The translations under genes and the position numbers were made by a program. 64,000 nt of DNA from Lithospermum erythrorhizon (Eukaryota > Streptophyta > Magnoliopsida > Boraginales > Boraginaceae): contig JADFUC010001435.1 of the NCBI GenBank assembly GCA_019722365.1, forward strand, positions 124,001 through 188,000. The letters run 5' to 3'. Within the stretch, counting starts at the first letter, position 1, and every line of letters starts with the position of its first letter. The notes under the pieces are model-generated. The model worked only from the letters and a program-made list of their open reading frames with translations. It was not told the origin of the DNA and did no database searches. Below, piece after piece: positions 13,061 through 23,068 of the stretch.

Positions 13061-14780
13061 AGCATAATATAAATCGCTACGTATCAACCAAAAAAACCCC
13101 CTAAAAGGACTAGAAATATAAAATTGCATGTAATTTTAAGGTAAAATATATACTCCGTAATGTTTTATTATTTATAAAAAGTAATTAAATCGTTCGCATA
13201 GAAATAGAGAAAATATATAATTTATAGTGAACTAAATGTATATGAAGAACAAACATATAAAATATCCAATATATAATTAATTATATATATCCAAAGTAAT
13301 GAATATATCTATTTGTCATAATTTGAATTAGGTACATTCGAGAAATAAGGTACCTAATATTAAATTAGCTCACAATATAATTATTTTACTATACAATATA
13401 GAATTATATGTACTTTTAAAGTAAAATATATAATATTTATTGATAGAAAACAGTTAGATCATTTACCTAAAAATACTGAACTTTATCATGAATGGAGAAG
13501 TAATGAATGCAGATGCAAAAATGGTATATAAATTAATTGATAGTTCGATGCAAATATTTAATCATTCTATTTTTATTATATTATGTCAAATAAAAAATAT
13601 TATGAATAATATTCATCATGAAAATAAATCAAACAATATTAATATTTTATTTATTAGAAAAATTAATAAAAATTTATTCATAGTCATAATTTTGCCTCAA
13701 AAGGAAAAATCTTACTTAGTATGAGTTGGAAGGAGTACTATCCAAACTAAAAATCTGACAACAAAAAGCGATTGAAAATTTCAATCGAATATACTACTCC
13801 CAAATTTTGAAATATTCTTAATAAATTTTGAATTTGGCTTAAGTTCATCACAAAACTAATTAATATATACATGAAACTAGCATATTGGTATTTTATACTC
13901 CTTACATTCTTAAAAGATTGTCAAGTTTATTTTTTCATGGTCAAATAATTGACATCCCAAAACTTTATTTGAATCAAAATTATCAAGTTAATAGTAAAAT
14001 ATGTTGCAAATATAAATGGCAAAATGAAAAAAAATTCATATTTTAAATTTGACCTTATAAATTTGGACATGTAGAAAAGAAAACAATCTCTTATAAAACT
14101 GGATAAAGGGAATAGTTTATTGTATGATATAGAATTATATATGTTTTTAATAATAAGCGATTAATAATAAGCGATGACAAATGATATGTATTTTTAAGGT
14201 AAAATATATATTATTTATTGAAAGAAAACAATTAAATCATTCATCTAGAAATAGTGAAACTTTATCATTAATATATAGATGAATTTGAAAACATAAGTGT
14301 ATATATAGAAATTAAAGGAATATTTAATGACCTGCTAACGTGTATGAGTTGTATCCATAGTATTGAATGCATATGATAAAACCCGAATTTTGTATTAAGC
14401 GGATTTATGTGTATGCAGTGCTACTTGTATAAATTATTTTATTACTTTTATAATAAAATTATAATGCAAAAAATAAATATTTTTTAAAAAAAAAAAGCAC
14501 CAAAAGAAATAAGATGAAAAAAGTTATCGTGAAGAAAATAAAGATAGAGAATTTGTGAAACAACTATTTATTTTCTCTTAGTGATAATTATGGGTATTAA
14601 GTAGTAGAATGTATTTATAGTAGTGGATTTATGGAGAATTTATCTCGTATTTAGCGGTTCACGCCATAGAAAAAGTTATTATGAAAATTAAAATTAAAAA
14701 AAAATTGTCGGAGAAAGGGTAAAATAGGAAATATATTAATTTGGTTTTCCCGACTTTTGTAATATGCGTCAAGCCACACT
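13061..14780. other. AT-rich intergenic with diverged repeats
   Basis: A diverged unit beginning GTAAAATATATA and continuing through ATTGATAGAAAACAGTTAGA occurs near 13140-13210, 13420-13490 and 14200-14270. The block 13235-13340 is repeated at about 20910-21000 on the far side of AXR4. I see no gene; the frames are low-complexity AT sequence. Confidence 0.5.
13904..14115. mobile_element. Stowaway-like MITE, worn
   Basis: It starts ACTCCTTACATTCTTAAAAG and ends TCTTATAAAACTGGATAAAG, roughly inverted ends of the Stowaway CTCC.TCC.TC type around a 210-bp AT-rich core. The ends are imperfect. Confidence 0.4.
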
Positions 14781-14787
14781 TGCGCAT

Positions 14788-14796
14788 TATATATAG
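14788..14796 (+). promoter_or_regulatory. TATA box of the cysteine-rich peptide gene
   Basis: TTATATATA lies about 75-80 bp before the ATG at 14871, a usual plant spacing that leaves a leader of some 50 nt. Confidence 0.45.
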
Positions 14797-14870
14797 TATA
14801 GATTACAGATTTTTTCAATCTTTCTTTTATATCATCAGTTACTAACACTACCATTACACATCCAAGCAAT

Positions 14871-17029
14871 ATGACAACCAAATTTTTTACTCAAATTCAT
14901 TTTATTTTGGTGATTGTGTTACTCTTCATTTTCTGGCCTTTCCATGAATGTAAGCCAAATTTTTATTCTTTTTGGTTACTTATATTCAACTAGTATACTA
15001 TGTTTCACTTATAAGACAGGTAACACTAACTACACAAATCGATATTGCAACTCTCTTTATTCATTTGTTGACCTTACAAATTACAACAAAATTACAATAA
15101 CATGATTTCAGCTATTTTATCTAAATTATTTAACTTTTTATAAGAACATGAAAATAGTCAATGAGCTTTATTATTATTAACTAGTTATTTGTGCACAGTC
15201 TAATCTATACAAATTTATCCATTAATTTTATAATATATATTTTATAGTACAAATAATGAATTAAAATTATGTAACATACGAAGTATATAAGAGGAGAAAA
15301 TAAAAAAGGTGATTCTATATAATTCAAAATTATACCTGAAGAAAAATAATTGAATCTATTACTCCGTATATGTGATATAAACACTCATATATAAAAAATT
15401 GTTAACAATATAGGTGATGTAAACACTCATATAAGCGATAATCTGGCAATCATTAGAAAAAAATAATGGCAACCTTTATTTTTCTTCTTTATTTCACGTA
15501 GTTTGTCAAAGTAAGCTTAATAGTGTGGGATTTGAGTTCACCTTTTATGTATACTCTTTACTTGAGAGCACTATTATTCATCAAAGAAATTAAAAATTAA
15601 ATATTTCAAATATGTCAGTAGAAATTTAGGATAAAATTAAATTTTTAAAAAAAACTAATATACTCCTTCCATCCCACAAAGATTATCCACTTTTGACTTT
15701 TTGTTATACCTCTTGAACTTTGACCGTAGATATTTTGGTTGTATTGTATAATACTTGATGAAAACTATATCAATGAAAAATACATTTCAAACTTTTTCCA
15801 TTGATATATTTTTTTTATCAAATATTATACAACACAAATAAATATTTAAGTCGAAAGTTTGAAACTATAATTATAAAGAAAGTTTGCAATTTATATTGTG
15901 GGATGGGCGTGAAATATTAAATATGAATGTTGAATGAAATGTCTTTTTAATTTATATTTGTATATGACGAAAATATTTTTATTTTTATTTTTATTTTTTA
16001 TATAATTGAAAAAGAGTAAAAATGAGGGGAGAAAAAAAATAATGGCAAAATAGGAAGGGTATAAATTTAGGAGGTGAATAGAGTGAGTAAATAATTTTAT
16101 GGAAATTTCGCACATTTTAGGAGGTTGATGCATCAATTTTTATCATTAATTATAATTTTAATCACTAAAATATCATTTAGGGAAGCTGATGTGGATGCTC
16201 TTAGATATTATATATGGTATAGATAGATTATAACTGTGTATTTATGTTCTTCATAGGATTTCATTTCTAAATTTCTCTGTGATTATATTTGTTTACTTAA
16301 TATTTAATTATATTACGACAAAAATAGTGATAATTTCATAAACATGAATCATGATTCGATGGCTTATTGTGTAATTTTTTTAGATGATTTAATTGGCCAA
16401 ACAAGATTAATATTTTTTTAATAAAACGAATAATTTGGAAAGATCAAGAATAGCAAAACAATATTGCATTGTGTATTTTGAATTAGTTGATATTCCAGCT
16501 AATATAATTATTATTTGATGTTCTACATACATTCTCAGTGTAATCTTGTATTTGTCTCAACAATTTTGTTGAATGTCATGTTTACTTTCATATGTTAGCG
16601 ATTTATTAGCCCTCCTTGAAATTGATATAGTATTCATAAATGATTTACTTTCTCTTATGAATTCTTAATTTTAGGATTTATCTTTACATCATCAAATATT
16701 TAACATGGATGGAGTGTTGTATACTTGTACTGTATATCTCTTTGTACTTTATGAGTTTTATCATCTTTGTACCTATCTTGTGTTATTTATTTATATAATG
16801 GGGTACACATGACACATTCATGAAGAACACTTCAAAGGAAGACGTGACCACAATAATATCATTGGATATTTGTCATAATTGTGTACTAAGAGAGCGTTCT
16901 CCCAAAGTATGCAGATGGTGTTGTTGTCACTCAGACGATTGTTATGATAACGATGTTCGTTGTGCTTTCCAATGTAAGTTTGGGGCGAAGAATAACCAAA
17001 CATCTTATGGAAGACAAAATTTATATTGA
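14871..17029 (+). CDS. Secreted cysteine-rich peptide, ESF1/MEG-like (two exons)
   Basis: Exon 1 (14871-14949) encodes a textbook signal peptide, MTTKFFTQIHFILVIVLLF and on to FHEC, and ends at a GTAAGC donor in phase 1. Exon 2 encodes a small cysteine-rich domain ending in the stop at 17029. Its pattern is CxxC, nine residues, CxxCCC, four residues, C, six residues, C, three residues, C (motif VCRWCCCHSDDC), then FGAKNNQTSYGRQNLY. A signal exon ending near HEC followed by a cysteine exon with a CWCC-like core resembles EMBRYO SURROUNDING FACTOR 1/MEG peptides, which act outside the cell in seed development; that assignment is by motif only. The acceptor expected from the sister copy (TTAG/GTATATC) is GGG/GTACAC here, without AG. 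The next in-frame AG ends at 16841, so exon 2 probably starts at 16842. The intron carries a Stowaway MITE. It may be functional or dying. Confidence 0.62.
15181..15415. repeat. Left arm of a 200-bp inverted repeat (MITE or Helitron-like end)
   Basis: The reverse complement of 17440-17690 matches it closely, for example ATAGTACAAATAATGAATTA and GAAAAATAATTGAATCTATT. It begins CTAG next to a small GTGCAC palindrome, which could be a Helitron-type 3' end on the minus strand. The sister peptide locus at 21 kb lacks it, so it inserted into the intron after the duplication or was lost there. Confidence 0.6.
15661..15910. mobile_element. Stowaway-like MITE in the peptide gene intron
   Basis: The left end is CTCCTTCCATCCCACAAAGA after TA; the right end is ATTGTGGGATGGG. 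These are the inverted CTCCCTCCGTCCCA-type ends of Stowaway (Tc1/mariner) MITEs around a hairpin-rich 250-bp core. The right end is eroded. It is absent from the sister copy at 21 kb. Confidence 0.65.
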
Positions 17030-17439
17030 GAAATTACATAAATATGTGTAAATTTGAAAATTGTTAAATTGAAATATTAAACACATGAAATTTCAAATGA
17101 TTTATGGTGTGTGATATGGAAAATATGATATTCTAATATAGACAACATTTAAAATCACATCAATATTCATGAACTCATCATTCCACATATTTATCGATAG
17201 ATAAAAAAAATAAAGTTTGAACATAGGAATTACAACAATTAATACTGTGATTGCTTTAGTTCTCAACATTAGAATACATCACATATATAATGTGCAAGGA
17301 TGGATTGGCGATTCTGTGAAAATGAAGCCAAATTTTGTTTTTACATTTTCTTGCTTTTAATAATTACTTGCTTTAAAATTGAATCTGCAATTATTTAACT
17401 TTCACTTTTAAACATAAATAACTACGATATAAATGCTTT
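17030..17439. other. 3' flank of the peptide gene
   Basis: The first 200 bases (to about 17240) match 21930-22130 in the sister copy, which shows the duplication extends past the gene. Beyond that I see only AT-rich sequence. Confidence 0.5.
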
Positions 17440-17690
17440 CGGTAATTCTTTCCACTATATTGTTAACAAATTTTTATATATGAGAGTTTACATCACATAT
17501 AATAGATTCAATTATTTTTCTTCAAGTATAATTTGAATTATATAAAATCACCTTTTTCTCTCCTCTTACATAATTTTAATTCATTATTTGTACTATAAAA
17601 AATATATTATAAAATTAATGGATTAATTTGTGAAGTTAGGCATGTAGGAAATAACTAATAACGAATAACGACTAAAGGTTGTTACTTATT
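17440..17690. repeat. Right arm of the 200-bp inverted repeat
   Basis: Reverse complement of 15200-15412. It lacks the TACTCCG and ACATACGAAGTATAT insertions that the left arm has, so it is closer to the ancestral form. It is not present in the sister copy. Confidence 0.6.
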
Positions 17691-17867
17691 CAATAAAGTA
17701 ATACACTACTTTGTTAAAATAAATGCCATTATTATTTCTTTGGAAACCTCATGAGTTTTTTTTTCTATTTTATTACAAGAAGTATAAACTACTTAAAATA
17801 TATCAAAACAATTTGACCATGTACCATCCAGTACATATAGTGAAAAGTAAAACAAAAAGAATTTCGC

Positions 17868-18115
17868 GGCCTTGTCTGATGAAACGTCGAATTCGGCGCT
17901 GCGGTGTCCTAACGCGTCGGCACGATGAATTCGTCGCAGCGTAGTAATTGTTGTTGAATCGAGGAGTCGTGCACCGATGTTCTTGAGAGGTTACAACTAT
18001 CTTGCCCAGGCGCTGTGTATGGGGTGACTATGGTTCGTCGAGGCGCATCTGGGATACTTGATCGCATTGGTGATTAGCCGTCAGGCGCCACCGTGGAGCG
18101 TATTAAAGTAAAAGC
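17868..18115. other. CpG-rich insert of unknown origin
   Basis: About 250 bases rich in CpG (for example GTCGAATTCGGCGCTGCGG and CTAACGCGTCGGCACGATG) lie in AT-rich surroundings. The flanks match the sister copy at 22130-22275 without a gap, so this block is an insertion. The open frames in it are short and I recognise none. It could be a captured gene fragment or the end of an unknown transposon. Confidence 0.45.
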
Positions 18116-18500
18116 AAAGGATTAATCATGTTTCAGTAACGGTTAAATCCTGGGAATGTAATTGAAGTTCTTACAACTTTTAGATGACTCTATTTTTTTT
18201 TAAGAAAAAATTAGCGATAAAAAGAAATATAATTATATATCTTAGATTAAATAGTATAACAAATAACAAATACTTGTACATAAATTGATTTTCTATGTTT
18301 TGGGTTACTCGTGTCTGTATGCTGGTGTAATAATCTACCGTGCACCACCATCTTCCTCAATCTCACTTTTCCTACGTTATCCCGATGTATATGAAATGTG
18401 CATTCGACGAATAGCGAAATAGCGGATCCTCGTTACAAAAGATAAAAATTTAATCTTTTAACAAATCCATTACTTTGAATACTATTTCAACATCACACAA

Positions 18501-20484
18501 ATGGCTATATTACCAGAATCCCCAAAACCACCTCCCAAAACAACCACTACTACAAATCCAATTCACTTTTGGTTCCATTTCATAGTTTTAGCTTCACTAG
18601 TTACTCTTATATTCATCACATTAACTTATTTTTATCCTCAAGATCCCAAAACATGGTTCATTAATCTACCTACCCCACTAAGGCAACATTACTCTAGAGG
18701 AAGTATTTTAAAGGTCCAACTTGCCCCTAACCAATCCCAAGTTGGAGTCTTTTTTATTCAACAAGGTCCTAGAGAGTCTCAAGAAAAAACCCTTTTCATA
18801 CATGGCCTTGGATGTAGCTCTTTTGCATTTTGGGAGGTTGTTAAGTTTTTGGGGGGAAAGAGTGTTCATGCTGTTGCTATTGATCTGCCCGGTTCGGGGT
18901 TTTCGGATAAGGTTGTGAGTGTTGTTGAGGATGTTGGGGAGAGTTATGGGGTTTTGGGGAGGGTTTGGGAGATATATGAGGAGATTAAGGAAAAAGGGAT
19001 GTTTTCGGGGTTTGATGAGTTGATTGAGAATGGGTATGTTGATCAGGAGAGGAAGGTTCGGGTTTCGCGTAGGGAGAGAGTTAGGAGTATTGAATTGGGG
19101 AGTGAAGAGATGGGGAGAGTGTTGGGGCAAGTGATTGATGGTATGAGATTGGGACCTGTGGATTTGGTGTTGCATGATTCTGCAATGATGTTGAGTGCAA
19201 ATTGGATTTCGAAGAATTTAGAATTTGTTAGGAGTGTTGTGATTCTTGATGGCGGAAATGATAGACCAGCGTTGCCTCTCTGGGCACTGGAAATGCTGGG
19301 AGTTAGGGAGATTGTTTTGGGGTCTAGGTTTGCGTTTGAGAGGGTTATTAGAGCGTGTTGTGTTAAATCAGGGGGTGGAGTTGATGTTGAGACTCATAGG
19401 ATTCTTTTGAAAGGTCGGGAGGGGAGGAATGCAGTCGTTGGGATGGCAAAAAAGTTGAATAGTAGTTTTGACATAGCCGAATGGGCTGCTTTAGATGGTG
19501 TGAAAAGTTTTCCTATGCAGGTCATTTGGTCGACTGGCTGCTCTCAGGAATGGAGCGATCAGGGACGCCAAATTGCAAAAGCACTTCCACAGGCAGTGTT
19601 TGATACACATACTGGTGGGCGATGGCCTCAGGTGAGGAAATGGATGAGTTGTTTTGTCATAATATATGATAGTCAGTAACAAGTTAGCAAAATGACAATT
19701 CATTTCCTGGTATATTTTTCTATGAGTGGTTCCATACAATAATTAGTACTTCATATAAATGCCTATTTTTGTGCATCCCTTTTACATAATATATGCTTCT
19801 GTAGTGCAACAAGCCAAAATAAGTCGTCTATGCATAGCTCGTTCTACATTGTACCCATAGTTAAATAGTTTCACTCAACTGGTGTAGTGGTGTACTAGTT
19901 GAATTTGAGTACGTTATAGTTTCATAACCTCCTTAGCAGTATCGACATTAGCAATGATTTGGTGAGGGAAGTGCAGGGTTAACCTCTTTGCCTAATATTG
20001 AATCCTGCTTCTGTGTTGACTATGTAATGAGAATTGTATTGACTATGTAATGAGTATTGTATGTGCTTCTGGCTATAGTGGTGATCTTAATTTTCATTAG
20101 AATGCTGTGTGTTGCCACTTATATATGATGCCCTATCTAATGATCACAACAGACAAAAACTAACATCATGGATTGCTTTGCATGTTTAATATAAACTCGT
20201 TCATCGTTATCTTTTTTTAGTTTCATCTACTAATATTGATGAGTTGTTGATATTAGGAACATAATGCCATTGAGATTGCGGAAAAAGTCCATCAGTTCAT
20301 TTCCTCGTTACCTAAATCCAATAAGCAAGCCGAGGAAGAGGCAATACCCGAGCATAGGCACACATTGTTGGACGAAGCAAGAAACAATGGTCATGATCAC
20401 CCTCATCATCACCATGACCACCATGGTCATGCTCATCCAGGTTATATGGATTCATACGGTTTTGGTGAGGGCCGTGAGGCTTGA
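18501..20484 (+). CDS. AXR4: AUXIN RESPONSE 4 (AXR4)-like ER alpha/beta-hydrolase-fold protein
   Basis: There are two exons: 18501-19631 (377 codons, ending CAG/GTGAGG) and 20257-20484 (after TTAG), joined in phase 0 into 452 residues, close to the Arabidopsis protein. Residues 22-45 form one membrane anchor. The hydrolase fold follows, with the HGLG turn at 101-104, an AIDLPGSGFSD strand-turn, and LVLHDSA where true hydrolases have GxSxG. The C-terminus is a histidine-rich tail (HDHPHHHHDHHGHAHPG), also typical of AXR4. In Arabidopsis, AXR4 is an ER protein needed to bring the auxin importer AUX1 to the plasma membrane; catalysis has not been shown. Landmarks such as LRQHYSRG, KSVHAVAIDLPG, RVLGQVIDGM, HRILLKGR and GGRWPQ make the identification firm. 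The gene sits between two copies of a cysteine-rich peptide locus. Confidence 0.93.
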
Positions 20485-20904
20485 GCCATCCAAAGCTCTG
20501 TTGATTGTTTGTAACATTCTGGAAGCTAACTTTTCTAATGAATTTGTTGTACAATCTTTAGTGAGGATTTAAGATTTTGAGTCGCAGTAGGTCTCCTTTA
20601 TAATGGGCATACTACAGAGAAGTATATCTAGGTATTGTTTATTTACTATGTTCACAACTTGTTCTATACCATGATGGTCATCCGAAGCCTGCTGCGATGG
20701 TTGTAGAGACTAGAGAGGTCAATGGTATTTCTCATTGTTATGAGAAGTTTGATTGTTTTCATTAGTATGCTCATGCTGACCATGATAATATTGTCAGTTG
20801 ATGTAACATACCAGAGCTGTGGTAGACTATTTTCCAAAATATATCATGTCTAGTGAACAAAACAATGATTTCTAAACTCTATTTCAAATCGAAATACCGT
20901 TGTA
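20485..20904. other. AXR4 3' untranslated region and spacer
   Basis: Non-coding; presumably the 3' UTR in its first part. I see nothing else I can name. Confidence 0.4.
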
Positions 20905-22275
20905 AAATGTATATGAAAAACAAACATAGAAAATATTGAATGTATAATTAGTTATATCCAAAGTGATGAATGTATTTATTTGACATAATTTGAATTATAC
21001 AGGGTTATTCATTTGTTCCACTTATAATAAAAGTACAATAACATGATTTTATCTATTTATATAAATGTTTTTATAAGAACATGAAATTAGCTAGTTGTTC
21101 TAAATATTAATTAAGACAATTTATTTACGATTATTCTTATATGATTTTTTATTTTCTTTTTCTTTTTTTAGTGATAATCTTTGTTCACTTATTATTTAAC
21201 TATGTTAGGACAAAAAAAGTTAGTGACAATCTCATAAACATGACTCATGATTTGATGATCTATAGTCTAAATTTTATTAGATTGTCGAAAGTCTTTAATG
21301 GTCACAACAAGAATATATTTTTTAATAAAATGAAGAACTTGCAAACATCTAGAAGACTAAAATAATATTGCATTGTATTTTTTGAATTAGTTGATATTCT
21401 AGTTACAAAAATATTATTTGATGTTCTAATTTATCGGTGTAATCATGTATTTATCTCAATAATTTTTTTGTTTGTTATATTCATTTTCGTATGTTGGTGA
21501 TTTATCTCTCTTTGAAATGGATATAATATCCATAAATTTTTGTTTGACTCTTATGAATCCTTAATTCATGGGGTTTTCTTTAGAACATCAAATATTTAAC
21601 ATGCAAAGATGGAGTATTGTATATGTCTTTGTAATTTGTTATTTTCATTATACTATATTTATATCTATCTTATGTTACTGATTATTTATTAGGTATATCT
21701 GACACATTCATCAAAAACACCTCAAAAGAAAACATGAACTCAACAATATCTTTAGATCGTTGTAGCACATGTAGAGAAAAACTTCGTGAAGATGGACATT
21801 ATGGATGATGTTATTGTCACTCAAATTATTGTTATTACTCGTCAATTCGTTATGGATTCAAATGTTTGTTTGGTGCGAAGACTAAACGAACATCTTATGG
21901 AAGACAAAATGTTTATTAAGAAATTACATATACATATACATGTGTATTGTTTAACATTATTAATATTTAATATTATTATCATGTATGCAATTGAAATATC
22001 ATACACTTTTAACAATTCAAGTGATTTATGGTGTCTAATATGGTAGATATAATTTTCTAATTTACAAACATTTAAAATCACATCAATACTCATGAACCCA
22101 TCATTCCATATTTTTGTTATGAGGAGTATAAACTACTTAAAACATATCAAAACAATTTGACCATGTGCCATCTGGTAAAACTATAATGAAGAGTGGAGAA
22201 AAGATTAGTCATGCTTCACTAATTGTAAAATTCTAGAATGTAATTGAAGTTCGTACAACTCTTAGATGACTAATA
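20905..22275 (+). repeat. Second, rearranged copy of the peptide locus
   Basis: Successive blocks match the locus before AXR4 in the same order and strand: 20910-21000 with 13235-13340, 21015-21110 with 15070-15180, 21165-22130 with 16260-17240, 22130-22200 with 17790-17850, and 22200-22275 with 18115-18190. The gaps in the alignment fall exactly at the inserts of the first copy (inverted-repeat arms, Stowaway MITE, CpG-rich block). The jump between the first two blocks removes the region that held exon 1. AXR4 lies between the copies. Confidence 0.75.
21693..21930 (+). pseudogene. Cysteine-rich peptide paralogue, exon 2 only, with premature stop
   Basis: After a good acceptor (TTATTAG/GTATATC) the frame runs ISDTFIKNTSKEN, then the cysteine domain with RCSTCREK and CHSNYCYY, and ends FGAKTKRTSYGRQNVY, nearly the same tail as the gene at 14871-17029. 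A TGA replaces the tryptophan codon before the CxC core, several cysteines are now tyrosine, and no signal-peptide exon is found upstream. It cannot make the secreted peptide. Its intact acceptor is useful because it shows what the other copy has lost. Confidence 0.72.
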
Positions 22276-22338
22276 TAGACAACTTCACTATAACATAAAT
22301 TATACGGAGTACCATACTACGGAGTATTATATTTTTTA

Positions 22339-22717
22339 GGTTAATTAGTCGTTTGTATCATAAACTATACTTTTATTTTCAGGGGAAGAGGTGGAATAGG
22401 GTAGGGTGTGTCAAAAAAAAAGTATTAAAATTTTATTGTAATTATGTAAAAAAATTTAAATGTACCTTCTATACTTTAGTCTTTATAATTTAGTTTAGTG
22501 TTAGGAACAAAATAGTCATTTGAGTTTTTTAACTGAAAAAATGAATTTTAAATGTGAAAAAACAGGATGAGGGACAGTCGAGAAAAGATGAAAAGTACGT
22601 GGAACATCCACGAGAAAAGATAAAAAATACGAGCGAGTTTGAAAAAATTGCATAGTTAAATGAGAAGCTGGCCCAAAAATAAAAGCGTAGTTCGTAGAGA
22701 TAAGCGGGTAATTAGTC
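22339..22717. mobile_element. MITE with about 40-bp inverted ends (GGYTAATTA family)
   Basis: The left end starts GGTTAATTAGTCG and runs to ATACTTTTATTTT. The right end, reversed, starts GACTAATTACCCG and runs to ACGCTTTTATTTT; the two align over about 40 bases. The interior is shared in inverted orientation with 28860-29205. The ends also resemble those of the 42952-44195 element (GGCTAATTT). Confidence 0.6.
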
Positions 22718-22987
22718 TTTTTTTTTTTTTTTTATTTATACTCAAATATATATATTCCTTTAGGTAATGCTTGTATAGGAGAAAGTGAGAATTGAGGGGT
22801 CAAAACATAAATACCCATTTTTCAAAGGTACATCTCGTTATTGAGCTGTTATACACATCTCCAAACAGTGTTGGTTGGGGGTGAAATGACTATTTTGCTC
22901 CCCATTTTTAAGTGTAGTAATTGTTAAGTTATAATGAAGACACGTCATCTCCAATCACCCCCTTATCATCTAGCCCCAAACCAAATC
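22718..22987. other. Spacer upstream of the F-box/LysM gene
   Basis: A poly-T run follows the MITE, then AT-rich sequence containing GAAATGACTATTTTGC, a word also seen near 27260 upstream of the divergent neighbour. No gene. Confidence 0.4.
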
Positions 22988-23068
22988 GGACAAATAATTT
23001 GGGAAATTGGACAATTAATTTGGGAAAGTGGACAAATAATTTGAGAAATTGGACAAATAATTTGGGAC
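22988..23068 (+). repeat. Four short tandem repeats next to the F-box/LysM start codon
   Basis: GGACAAATAATTTGGGAAATT-type units of about 19-20 bases follow each other four times up to the ATG at 23069. They must lie in the leader or core promoter. The same array is copied at 39840-39925. Confidence 0.75.

Noticed and set aside
16818..17003. 61-codon minus-strand frame
   Set aside because: Antisense of the cysteine-rich exon, whose plus strand has the family pattern and a matching paralogue.
18708..19175. 155-codon minus-strand frame inside AXR4
   Set aside because: Antisense shadow of the first AXR4 exon; composition reflects the GG-rich codons on the other strand.
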